In this document: piece after piece, positions 1-8,661 of the stretch
How positions within the stretch are numbered: the stretch's first letter is position 1
How the letters are laid out: each line of letters begins with the position of its first letter
Assembly: GCF_012641475.1 (NCBI RefSeq)
Contig: NZ_JABAIL010000001.1
Coordinates: forward strand, 930,001 to 994,000
Direction of reading: 5' to 3'
Length of the DNA stretch: 64,000 nucleotides
Source: Flammeovirga agarivorans
GTDB taxonomy: Bacteria > Bacteroidota > Bacteroidia > Cytophagales > Flammeovirgaceae
Program-made: the position numbers and the translations under genes
Notes under the pieces: model-generated
What the model saw: the letters and a program-made list of their open reading frames with translations, nothing else
Databases searched by the model: none
What the model was told of the DNA's origin: nothing

Positions 1-1
1 T

Positions 2-2509
2 GATATCGAATCTATGGAAGTACTAAAAGATGCTGCTTCTTCTGCTATCTATGGTGCTCGTGGTGCGAACGGTGTTGTAATGATTACGACTAAAAAAGGT
101 AAAGAAGGTAAAGCAAGAATTACATATGATGGTTACTTTGGTATTCAAACAGCTGCAAGAACATCAGATTTGATGAATGCACAACAATACATGGAGTTCC
201 ATAACATGGGTGCTGCTAATGCAGGTTACGACCAACCATTCTCTGCAGCTGATATGGCTAATCCTAGAGCTGATACAGATTGGCAAGACGAAGCATTTGG
301 TAATGCTCCTATCCAAAGTCATAACATCTCAACATCAGGTGGTTCTGAAAGCTCTACTTACTTAATGAGTTTCGGTTACTTAGGACAAGACGGTATTGTT
401 GCTCCTGACAAGTCGAATTATGAGCGTTTCAACTTTAGATTAAACGGTACTCACAAATTATCGAAGTCTTTAACTGCTGGTGCTAACATGACGTACGTTC
501 ACGAAAAGCAAAGTGGTATCCAAGAAAACAATGCTTTTGGTGGTTCAATCCAAAACGTATTACTTCATGATCCATTAACTCCAGTATACGAAACTGATCC
601 TAATAGAATTGCTGAGTTAGAGACTAAGAATGGCGCCGTAAAAAATAGCAATGGTCAATACTATGCAGTATCAGACCAAGACTTAAGAGAGATTGTAAAC
701 CCGTTAGCTCGTTTTGAGAATACTAACGACGAATCATTTACAAATAAATTAATTGGTAACGTATTCTTAGAATATAAGCCAGTAAACATCGAAGGATTAC
801 GTTTTAAGACTGACTTTGGTATCGATCAAGGTTCATGGTCAAACAGAAACTATACTCCAGAAGCTTACTACAACCCGAATAACACTGTAGCAACTTCATC
901 AGTGAGCCAAAACATGAACAACTACATGACATGGCAATGGGAAAACGTAGCGATGTATGATCGTACTTTCAATGAGAAGCATCAAATTAATGGTGTTTTA
1001 GGTATGACTATGCGTCAATCAACAGGTATTGACATGTCAGGTTCAAGAGCTAACTTACAATTACCAGGATGGCATTATGGTTACTTAGGTAATGGTGCTG
1101 ATGACAATAACCAAAAGTCAAATGGTGGAGCTTATGACCAGAGATTATTATCATACTTTGGTAGAGTAGGTTATACTTACGACAATAAGTACATGTTAAG
1201 TGCAACAATGCGTTATGATGGTTCTTCAAACTTTGGTCCTAACAATAAGTATGGTTTCTTCCCATCAGTTCAAGCAGGTTGGGTATTATCAAACGAAGAT
1301 TTCTTATCTTCTTCAGAGACTATCAACTTCTTGAAACTTAGAGCAGCTTGGGGTCAGGTAGGTAACGATAAGATTGAAGCATTCGGTTATATGCAAGCAA
1401 TTGCTCCTACATACGCTTATCCAATCGGACCTGATGGTAACCCTCAGCCAGGTTATGGTGTAGATAGAGCAGGTAACCCAGATTTGAAATGGGAAACAGC
1501 TCAAGAATTTAACTTCGGTTTAGATGCAGGTTTCTTCCAAGACATGCTAACAACGAATATCGATGTTTATTCAAGACAACGTAAAGACCTTTTAGGGTAC
1601 CAACCAATTCCTGATTACGTAGGTATGCAAGACCCAATCACAAACATGGGTACTGTACAAAACAGAGGTATTGAAATGGCTTTAACTTACCAAAATAGAG
1701 AAGGTGAATTAAAGTACTCTTTCACAGGTAACTTTGCTTACAATGACAACAAAGTATTGGATGTAAACAATGAAGACGGTATCATCTACGGTCCTACAAT
1801 GTTCCAAACTGATGGTCAATTAGTAATGATGGAAGGAGAGTCTCTACCAGTATACTATGGTTTTAAAACTGATGGTGTATTCCAATCTCAAGCTCAAGCA
1901 GATGCATACAACGAAATGTATGGTAAAAATGCAGTAGCAGGTGATATTCAATATGTAGACTCAAACGGTGATGGTGTAATCGACGCAAATGATAGAACAG
2001 CAATCGGTTCTCCAGTTCACAATTGGTCTTACGGTTTAACAATTAAGTTAGAATACAAAGGATTTGATTTCTCAATGTTCTGGCAAGGACAAGCAGGTGG
2101 CGAAATGATCAATGCTGCAATGCGTCCTGACTTAATGACTACACAAAACTACCCTACAAGATACCTTGATTCTTGGACGCCTTCGAACCCGAATGCAAGC
2201 ATGCCAAGATTCACTCACAACGATACAAACAAGAACTACACTTGGATGAACGATATGGTTCACTTAGAGGATGCTTCTTACCTACGTTTACAAAACATTC
2301 AAGTAGGTTATAACTTCAGTGACAAAGCTTGTGAGAAAATCGGTGTAGGTAGACTAAGAGTTTATGCTTCAGGTAACAACTTAGTGACTATCTCTGAATA
2401 CTCAGGAATTAACCCTGAAAACGGTCACGGAGGTGTTTGGAGTGGTTACGACTTAGGTTCTTACCCTGTAGCAGCTTCTTACTTAGTTGGTCTTAATGTC
2501 ACATTCTAA
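2..2509 (+). CDS. SusC/RagA-type TonB-dependent outer-membrane transporter, 5' truncated by window edge
   Basis: Outer-membrane TonB-dependent channel that imports glycan fragments together with the SusD lipoprotein encoded next to it. The frame is open from base 2. The visible start falls in the plug domain at the motif DIESMEVLKDAASSAIYG, which lies about residue 203 in the complete paralogue at 24596-27727. About 200 N-terminal residues (signal peptide, carboxypeptidase-like domain, TonB box, first part of the plug) therefore lie outside the window, and the ATG at base 14 is an internal methionine. The rest is a typical beta-barrel rich in aromatic and Asn/Gly residues, ending in a final strand VGLNVTF as in other SusC proteins. 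Eleven bases separate it from susD, so the two are co-transcribed. Family assignment is secure. The substrate (beta-glucan oligosaccharide) is inferred from the GH3 downstream. Confidence 0.95.
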   Translation, partial: DIESMEVLKDAASSAIYGARGANGVVMITTKKGKEGKARITYDGYFGIQTAARTSDLMNAQQYMEFHNMGAANAGYDQPFSAADMANPRADTDWQDEAFGNAPIQSHNISTSGGSESSTYLMSFGYLGQDGIVAPDKSNYERFNFRLNGTHKLSKSLTAGANMTYVHEKQSGIQENNAFGGSIQNVLLHDPLTPVYETDPNRIAELETKNGAVKNSNGQYYAVSDQDLREIVNPLARFENTNDESFTNKLIGNVFLEYKPVNIEGLRFKTDFGIDQGSWSNRNYTPEAYYNPNNTVATSSVSQNMNNYMTWQWENVAMYDRTFNEKHQINGVLGMTMRQSTGIDMSGSRANLQLPGWHYGYLGNGADDNNQKSNGGAYDQRLLSYFGRVGYTYDNKYMLSATMRYDGSSNFGPNNKYGFFPSVQAGWVLSNEDFLSSSETINFLKLRAAWGQVGNDKIEAFGYMQAIAPTYAYPIGPDGNPQPGYGVDRAGNPDLKWETAQEFNFGLDAGFFQDMLTTNIDVYSRQRKDLLGYQPIPDYVGMQDPITNMGTVQNRGIEMALTYQNREGELKYSFTGNFAYNDNKVLDVNNEDGIIYGPTMFQTDGQLVMMEGESLPVYYGFKTDGVFQSQAQADAYNEMYGKNAVAGDIQYVDSNGDGVIDANDRTAIGSPVHNWSYGLTIKLEYKGFDFSMFWQGQAGGEMINAAMRPDLMTTQNYPTRYLDSWTPSNPNASMPRFTHNDTNKNYTWMNDMVHLEDASYLRLQNIQVGYNFSDKACEKIGVGRLRVYASGNNLVTISEYSGINPENGHGGVWSGYDLGSYPVAASYLVGLNVTF

Positions 2510-2520
2510 TTATTGAAACA

Positions 2521-4173
2521 ATGAATTTAAAACATATATTAATTGCAGGTGGTGTGGCATTATCATCAATGATGACTACATCATGTACAAAATTCTTGGA
2601 AGTTGATCCTACAAACAAAGTAGATGATTCTAATTTCTTCCAAACATCAACAGAAGCTTATCAAGCGTTGATGGGTATTTATTCTCAAGTAATCTTTGCT
2701 TACCCATATTCTGTAGCCTTACAATCAGACGTTCTTTCGGATGATATGTATACTGGTGCTGCCAATATTGGTGACATGAGAGAATACCAAGAAATGGCTC
2801 GTTTCCAAACCACTACTACAAACCCTACAATCGCAAATGTATGGTCGAAGTGTTACACTGGTATTCAAAGGGCCAATACTTTATTAGTCAACTATGACTT
2901 AATTGAGTTTAAAGGAACAGAGGAAGAAGATAAGAAAAACTACAAAGGAGAAGCATTGTTCCTAAGAGGACACTTCTACTTTGAATTACTTAGAAACTTC
3001 GAAAACGTACCATTAATCCTTGAACCTCTAGACGCTACAAACTGGAAAGGTGTAGAACAATCAGATCCAAGTGTTGTTTATGCTCAAGCAGCAAAAGATA
3101 TGATGGATGGTATCGAGTTGATGGCTGAAAGAATTTCAGATGGTCAGCAAGGTCGTTTAGATAAATATGGAGCGAAGGCAGAATTGGTGAAAATGTTCAT
3201 GTTCTACACAGGATACTACAACCAACAAACAATGCCTGTTGAAGGTGGTGCTGCTATTGATGCTAATCAAGCATTAACTATGGTAGATGATATCATCAAT
3301 AACTCTGGTAGAATGTTGATCGAAAACTATGGCGACTTATACTCTCCAATTAGTGCAGATTTCAACCAAGAAGTATTATTTGAATTCCCTTATGTAGCTA
3401 CAGGTTCATCAGATTGGGGAGGTAGCTTCAGAGGTAATTATCAATGTATCCAATCAGGTCCTCGTGATCGTGAAGCGAACCCAGGTACACCAATTTTAGC
3501 TGGTGGATGGGGTATAGGTATTCCTTCTCAAGAGCTATATGAAGCTTATATGGAAGAAGGAGATCTTGAAAGAATGCACGGTACTATCGTTCTTGCAGAA
3601 GAGTTGATCGATGCAGGTGGAGGATTAGGTGCAAGCTTTAACCACTCAGGTTTATTTACCAACAAGATTACTACACACACCTCTCGTTTCCCTGATGCTG
3701 GATCTAGAGAGTTGAACTACAGTGTTAACTACCACTATATCCGTTTAGCAGATATCATGTTATTAGGTGCAGAGTTGGCTGTAGAATTGGGTCAAGATCC
3801 TAGTAAATACTTCAACCCAGTGAGAGAAAGAGCGAATCTTCAACCAAAGAGTGGTATCACTTTAGAAGATATCAAGAAAGAAAGAAGATTAGAACTAGCA
3901 TTGGAAGGTCATCGTTACTTTGATGTATTAAGATGGTCTAAAGGTGATATCAACTATGTAAACAACGAATTAAGTGTTACTTCATATACTCTAAGAGGTC
4001 CAAGAGTAGAAGGAGATGAATACTTAAACGGAACAGGTCAGAACCTTACTGGTGATATCGGAGCATCTGCAGACTTTATTGTCAACTTCGATAACTCTAA
4101 AAGAGGCTTCCAACCGATTCCTCAAACAGAAAGAGACTTAAATCCATTGTTAAAACAAAATGCTGGTTACTAA
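2521..4173 (+). CDS. SusD/RagB-family glycan-binding lipoprotein
   Basis: Surface lipoprotein that caps the SusC barrel and binds the glycan. The N-terminus has a hydrophobic signal ending in a lipobox MTTSC with the lipidated Cys at residue 22. The SusD N-terminal pattern (KFLEVDP, then a helical TPR-like core with GEALFLRGHFYFELLRNF) follows, and the C-terminal region has ERRLELALEGHRYFDVLRW and RGFQPIPQTERDLNP, all typical of RagB/SusD proteins. The length of 550 residues is normal. It lies directly downstream of the partial susC. A strong hairpin with a T-tract follows before the GH3 gene, so part of transcription may end here. It closely resembles the SusD at 22939-24576. Confidence 0.96.
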   Translation: MNLKHILIAGGVALSSMMTTSCTKFLEVDPTNKVDDSNFFQTSTEAYQALMGIYSQVIFAYPYSVALQSDVLSDDMYTGAANIGDMREYQEMARFQTTTTNPTIANVWSKCYTGIQRANTLLVNYDLIEFKGTEEEDKKNYKGEALFLRGHFYFELLRNFENVPLILEPLDATNWKGVEQSDPSVVYAQAAKDMMDGIELMAERISDGQQGRLDKYGAKAELVKMFMFYTGYYNQQTMPVEGGAAIDANQALTMVDDIINNSGRMLIENYGDLYSPISADFNQEVLFEFPYVATGSSDWGGSFRGNYQCIQSGPRDREANPGTPILAGGWGIGIPSQELYEAYMEEGDLERMHGTIVLAEELIDAGGGLGASFNHSGLFTNKITTHTSRFPDAGSRELNYSVNYHYIRLADIMLLGAELAVELGQDPSKYFNPVRERANLQPKSGITLEDIKKERRLELALEGHRYFDVLRWSKGDINYVNNELSVTSYTLRGPRVEGDEYLNGTGQNLTGDIGASADFIVNFDNSKRGFQPIPQTERDLNPLLKQNAGY

Positions 4174-4202
4174 TCAGTAAGTTGTTGAGACAAACTAAAT
4201 AG

Positions 4203-4238
4203 AAAACTGCCATTGCCTTTTGGTAGTGGCAGTTTTTA
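4203..4238 (+). terminator. Intrinsic terminator or attenuator between susD and GH3 gene
   Basis: A perfect 10-bp stem (AAAACTGCCA / TGGCAGTTTT) with a 14-base loop, followed by a short T-tract. It sits in the 92-base gap between susD and the GH3 gene on the same strand. It may lower expression of the enzyme relative to the SusCD pair rather than end the operon. Confidence 0.6.
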
Positions 4239-4265
4239 AATAAACAAACTTCAATACCTGAATAG

Positions 4266-6617
4266 ATGAAGCAATATAAATTACTAATTATCGGCATTCT
4301 TTCTCTATTATTAACTTCACCATCAATTGCAAAAACTTCTGATTCTGAACGTCCAGATAAGAAGAAAGAAACAAGGGAAGAGAAAGTAGAGAAAATATTA
4401 AAAGAGCTTACTTTAGAAGAGAAAGTAGGACAAATGACTCAAATCACATTAGATGTAATCACTGTAGGTGAAAATGCATATGTAAGTAATGAGCCATTAG
4501 CAGTAGATACTAAATTATTACAAGAAGCAATTAGAAAGTATAAAATTGGTTCGGTATTAAATACTGCAAACAACAGAGCTAGAACTCCTGAAAAGTGGAA
4601 TGAAGTGATTTCTGCCATTCAAGATGAAGCCATGAAAGAAATTGGTATTCCTGTTTTATACGGAGTAGACGCCATCCATGGTACTACTTATACTGCAGGG
4701 GCAACTTTCTTCCCTCAACAGATTGGTTTGGGGGCAACTTGGAATCCAGAGTTAACAAGAAGAGGAGCAGAAGTAACAGCATACGAAACTAGAGCAAGTT
4801 CAATTCCTTGGGATTTTTCACCAGTATTGGATATGGGGAGAAACCCTAGGTGGCCACGTATTTGGGAAACTTATGGTGAGGATGTTTATTTAACATCTCA
4901 AATGGGTGCGGCAGCGATTAAAGGTTATGAAGGTGAGAACAATGACTTATCTGATGAAACTAGAGTAGCGGCTTGTATCAAGCACTTTATTGCTTATGGT
5001 GCTGAGAAATCAGGTAAAGATAGAACACCAACTTATTTACCAGAAATTGAATTAAGAGAACATTACTTACCTTCTTATAAAGCAGCTATTGATGCAGGTG
5101 CTCATACAATCATGATCAATTCAGGTATCATTAATGGTGTTCCTGTTCATGCTAACTATGAGTTAATCACAAGACTATTAAAAGAAGAGTTAGGTTTTCA
5201 AGGTTTAGTGGTGACTGACTGGGCGGATATCGAAAATATTCACAACAGAGATAAAGTTGCTGAAACACACAAAGAGGCAGTAAAATTGGCTATCAATGCA
5301 GGGATCGATATGGCAATGGTTCCTTACAACTATAACTTCACAACAAATTTAATTGAGTTGGTAAAGGAAGGTGAGGTAAGCATGGAACGTATCGATGATG
5401 CTGTAAGAAGAATCTTATTGGTAAAAGAAGAGTTAGGTTTATTCAAAACTCCATACCCTAAAGTAAAAGATTACCCTAGGTTTGGTAGCGAAGAATTTGA
5501 AAAAGATGCATACAAAGCAGCTGCGGAATCTATTACATTATTAGAAAATAACAACGATATATTACCTTTACCTAAAAATGCTAGAGTATTAGTAACTGGA
5601 CCAAATGCTAATTCAATGCGTACATTAAATGGAGGCTGGTCATACTCTTGGCAAGGTGAAAAGGTTCATGAATTTGCAGCTGAATACAATACTATCTTAG
5701 AGGCAGTTCAAAATAAGTTAGGAAAAGAGAATGTAAAATACGCTGCTGGTATTGAGTATAAAAACGATGGTCAGTACTATGAAGAGCAAAACATTGATAT
5801 TGATGCTGCAGTAGCGGCTGCAAAAGATGTTGATTACATTTTACTTTGTATAGGTGAAAACACGTATACAGAATCACCAGGTAACTTGCATGACTTATAT
5901 ATTTCTCAAAACCAACGAAAGTTAGCAGAAGAGTTAGCTAAAACAGGTAAGCCAGTTGTGATGATTTTAAATGAAGGTCGTCCTCGCTTAGTATCACAAT
6001 TTGTTGATAAAGCAGAAGCGGTATTACATGTATACTTACCAGGTAACTTTGGTGGAGATGCATTAGCAGATGTGTTAGTTGGTGATGTAAACCCTTCAGG
6101 TAAATTGCCATACTCATATCCGATGTATCCAAATGCTTTAGGTACTTATGATCATAAGCCATCAGAAGCTCCAACAAAAATGGAAGGAATGTATGATTAT
6201 GATTCATCAATGCCTTTACAATGGAGATTCGGTCATGGTTTAAGCTATACTTCTTTTGATTACGCTAACTTGACATTATCTTCAAATGAAATCAATGGAG
6301 AAGATACTTTTACAGTTTCTGTTGATGTCAAAAACACTGGAGAAGTGGTTGGTAAAGAAGTAGTACAACTTTATACATCGGATTTATATGCTTCTGTAAC
6401 ACCAGACAATAAGCGTTTAAGAAGATTCGAAAAAGTAGAGTTGAAGCCAGGTGAAACTAAAACGATTAAATTCACATTGTCTGGTAAAGATTTAGCTTTT
6501 GTAAGAGCTGATCTTAAAACAGCAGTAGAAAAAGGTGACTTTAAAGTGAAAATAGATAAGTTGTCAGCAGATCTTAAAGTGAAAAATACAGTCGTATTTG
6601 ATAACAAAGAAATCTAG
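4266..6617 (+). CDS. Secreted glycoside hydrolase family 3 beta-glucosidase (copy A)
   Basis: Exo-acting beta-glucosidase of family GH3, removing glucose from the non-reducing end of beta-gluco-oligosaccharides. A type I signal peptide is seen (about residues 1-22, ending PSIA). A GH3 N-terminal TIM barrel covers about 40-390 with substrate-binding KHF and GKDRTPTYLPE. The nucleophile Asp is D318 in VVTDWADI. The alpha/beta sandwich covers about 420-660 with the acid/base Glu E536 in GENTYTESPG. A fibronectin III-like C-terminal domain covers about 690-775. The length of 783 residues is usual. It follows susCD after an internal terminator-like hairpin. It is strikingly similar to the GH3 at 20467-22845, including 36 consecutive identical residues around the GKDRTPTYLPE region. 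Copy A has a cleavable signal whereas copy B is a lipoprotein, so they may differ in location. Confidence 0.95.
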   Translation: MKQYKLLIIGILSLLLTSPSIAKTSDSERPDKKKETREEKVEKILKELTLEEKVGQMTQITLDVITVGENAYVSNEPLAVDTKLLQEAIRKYKIGSVLNTANNRARTPEKWNEVISAIQDEAMKEIGIPVLYGVDAIHGTTYTAGATFFPQQIGLGATWNPELTRRGAEVTAYETRASSIPWDFSPVLDMGRNPRWPRIWETYGEDVYLTSQMGAAAIKGYEGENNDLSDETRVAACIKHFIAYGAEKSGKDRTPTYLPEIELREHYLPSYKAAIDAGAHTIMINSGIINGVPVHANYELITRLLKEELGFQGLVVTDWADIENIHNRDKVAETHKEAVKLAINAGIDMAMVPYNYNFTTNLIELVKEGEVSMERIDDAVRRILLVKEELGLFKTPYPKVKDYPRFGSEEFEKDAYKAAAESITLLENNNDILPLPKNARVLVTGPNANSMRTLNGGWSYSWQGEKVHEFAAEYNTILEAVQNKLGKENVKYAAGIEYKNDGQYYEEQNIDIDAAVAAAKDVDYILLCIGENTYTESPGNLHDLYISQNQRKLAEELAKTGKPVVMILNEGRPRLVSQFVDKAEAVLHVYLPGNFGGDALADVLVGDVNPSGKLPYSYPMYPNALGTYDHKPSEAPTKMEGMYDYDSSMPLQWRFGHGLSYTSFDYANLTLSSNEINGEDTFTVSVDVKNTGEVVGKEVVQLYTSDLYASVTPDNKRLRRFEKVELKPGETKTIKFTLSGKDLAFVRADLKTAVEKGDFKVKIDKLSADLKVKNTVVFDNKEI

Positions 6618-6636
6618 GCAAAGAAAATAATTATCT

Positions 6637-6676
6637 AAAAAAGGGGTTGAAATGAAGGTTTCAATCCCTTTTTTTT
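6637..6676 (+). terminator. Intrinsic terminator after GH3 copy A
   Basis: Ten-bp stem (GGGGTTGAAA / TTTCAATCCC, one G-T wobble) flanked by an A-run and followed by eight T residues. It lies 20 bases after the GH3 stop codon and closes the first SusCD-GH3 unit. Confidence 0.8.
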
Positions 6677-6730
6677 CATTTTAATTTATTCTCCATTACA
6701 TTACGAGAACTAAACCTGTTACTTTTTGAT

Positions 6731-8512
6731 ATGAAAACTACAAACGTACTTCACTTACTATTACTGATTATATCGACAAGTTTGTCACTTAATGCTCAAA
6801 CAAAGCATAAGGCAGACAGTCTAATTGTCGTCTTAAATGAAAAGGAATCGACTCTTTCAAAAGATTCGTTAGCGATCTATTATAATCGTATTGGTTATCA
6901 TTTAAATAGTTTAGAGTCTATTCCCTATCTAGAAAAATCTATTCAACTTGCAGAAGAGTTAGAAGACTATGATCAAAAAAGTGTAGCGATTGAAAACCTA
7001 AGTAATATTCATAGAATACTAGGAAACAATTTGAGGGCTATAGAATTACTAAATGAAGCATCCCAGATAAATATTAGGCTAGATAATAAGTATTATGAAT
7101 GTTTGAACTATGCCCAATTGGCAGGGATCTATTATACCACTTATGAATATGAGGAGGCAATAAGGTATTATAAAAAAGCAATCAGAACCTTTCCTGAGAA
7201 CAAGAAAAAACTTAATTACATATTTACGATCAACAATACTGGAGAATGTTATCGCCTATTAAAGCAATATGATAGTGCAAAGGTTTATTTAAACAGAGCA
7301 ATAACACTCAATAAAGCAACAAAATCTGAAGTTATTGATGGCTTTGCATATGGTAATCTTGGTATGGTACAGTTTGCTTTAGGTGAAAACGATATTGCAA
7401 AGACCAATCTAAAAAAAGGGGTAGTTAAACTCAAGAACAATGGAGATGATTTAAATGCAGAAATCTACAATGTAGAATTGATAAAATTGGATGAGATAGA
7501 ACATAGAACCGAAGGGTTAGAAACTAGGTACCTAACATCCTATAAAGTATTTAAAGAACTACAAGCGAAAGAACAGGTAAAAGAAATTTCTAAAGAACTA
7601 GTAAGATATTATAAAAATAAGGGGCAGTATAAAGATGCTTTATTTTTTGAGGAGGAAATGATCTTATACAAAGACTCATTGATTAATATTGAGAGTTTAA
7701 GGAAACTAGAAGATGCAAAACATCAATTTGATTTAGATCGAGTAGCATTTGAGCTAGAATTATTAAAACAGAAAGATGCTTTAAAATCTTATGTTTCCAT
7801 ATGTGCAGCTGTAATTGCAATGATTTTTATTGCACTATCAGTTTATCTCAACTATGAATCCAAGCGAAGAAAAAAAACAAATCTGTTATTACAGCAGCAG
7901 AAAGATATTATAATGGAAAGGGAAGAAGAAAAAGCCCTTCTTCTAAAAGAACTGAACCATAGAGTGAAAAATAATCTTCAAATGATTTCTAGCTTATTGA
8001 ATCTTCAAAGTAATCAATTAGGAGATCATCCTGCAGTAAAAGCGATAGACTCTGGAAGGTTTAGAGTAGAGGCAATGTCATTGATCCATCAGAAATTATA
8101 TCAGACTGATGCACATATAGATATTGATTTAAAAAACTACTTAGAAGATTTAGTCCTAAATCTAACTTTTAGTTTTGATGCTTCTTTACAGCCACAATTT
8201 GAAGTGGATGATATTCCATTACATATTGATAAAGCAATTCCATTAGGCTTAATAGTTAATGAATTGGTGACTAATGCAATGAAATATGCTTTTGAAGGAA
8301 TCGACAATCCTCAGTTAATCATTAGTGTGAAGAAAGAATCAGAGCTATTAATCGTTAAAGTAATGGATAATGGTATCGGGTTGGAAAATAGCGTATCTAA
8401 TGGAACTTCTTTTGGATTACATCTTGTAGATTCACTGGTAAAGCAATTAAATGGTACATTAAGTAAAGACTCTTCCAAAGGAACTATAATTACTTTAATC
8501 ATAAGTGTTTAG
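6731..8512 (+). CDS. TPR-containing membrane sensor histidine kinase, HisKA_2 type
   Basis: Sensor kinase. A signal sequence (residues 1-22, ending LNAQ) exports an N-terminal domain of tetratricopeptide-like helices (about 60-330). One membrane helix lies near 352-374, followed by a coiled coil and a HisKA_2 domain with ELNHRVKNNLQ, in which H410 is the likely phosphorylated His. The ATPase domain is intact: N-box VNELVTNAMKYAF near 509-521, G1 box MDNGIGL near 544, and a GTSFGLHLV lid. TPR-HisKA_2 kinases of this layout are common in Cytophagales. No response regulator is adjacent, so it is an orphan kinase here. Its position behind a glycan locus suggests, but does not show, a link to it. 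It has its own terminator. Confidence 0.9.
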   Translation: MKTTNVLHLLLLIISTSLSLNAQTKHKADSLIVVLNEKESTLSKDSLAIYYNRIGYHLNSLESIPYLEKSIQLAEELEDYDQKSVAIENLSNIHRILGNNLRAIELLNEASQINIRLDNKYYECLNYAQLAGIYYTTYEYEEAIRYYKKAIRTFPENKKKLNYIFTINNTGECYRLLKQYDSAKVYLNRAITLNKATKSEVIDGFAYGNLGMVQFALGENDIAKTNLKKGVVKLKNNGDDLNAEIYNVELIKLDEIEHRTEGLETRYLTSYKVFKELQAKEQVKEISKELVRYYKNKGQYKDALFFEEEMILYKDSLINIESLRKLEDAKHQFDLDRVAFELELLKQKDALKSYVSICAAVIAMIFIALSVYLNYESKRRKKTNLLLQQQKDIIMEREEEKALLLKELNHRVKNNLQMISSLLNLQSNQLGDHPAVKAIDSGRFRVEAMSLIHQKLYQTDAHIDIDLKNYLEDLVLNLTFSFDASLQPQFEVDDIPLHIDKAIPLGLIVNELVTNAMKYAFEGIDNPQLIISVKKESELLIVKVMDNGIGLENSVSNGTSFGLHLVDSLVKQLNGTLSKDSSKGTIITLIISV

Positions 8513-8538
8513 ATTATGAGTTAATAGTATAAATAATT

Positions 8539-8573
8539 AAGGTCAAGTTCTATGATAGTACTTGACCTTTTTC
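8539..8573 (+). terminator. Intrinsic terminator after the histidine kinase gene
   Basis: Perfect 10-bp stem AAGGTCAAGT / ACTTGACCTT with an 11-base loop, followed by TTTCTTT. It lies 26 bases past the kinase stop codon. Confidence 0.75.
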
Positions 8574-8603
8574 TTTCTAGAAGAAACTGAAATATCATTT
8601 ATT

Positions 8604-8636
8604 AAAAAAGACCGCTTGCTGGCAACAAGCGGTCTT
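8604..8636 (-). terminator. Intrinsic terminator of the rimP-nusA-infB operon
   Basis: Read on the - strand, a perfect 11-bp stem AAGACCGCTTG / CAAGCGGTCTT with a 7-base loop, followed by a run of T. It lies 26 bases downstream of the infB stop codon. Confidence 0.85.
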
Positions 8637-8661
8637 AATAGTATTACGAGTACGTGATGGA

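Noticed and set aside
14-16. ATG at base 14 as the start of the first SusC gene
   Set aside because: The frame is open to the window edge and this Met lies inside the plug-domain motif conserved with the full-length paralogue. The gene is truncated by the window.
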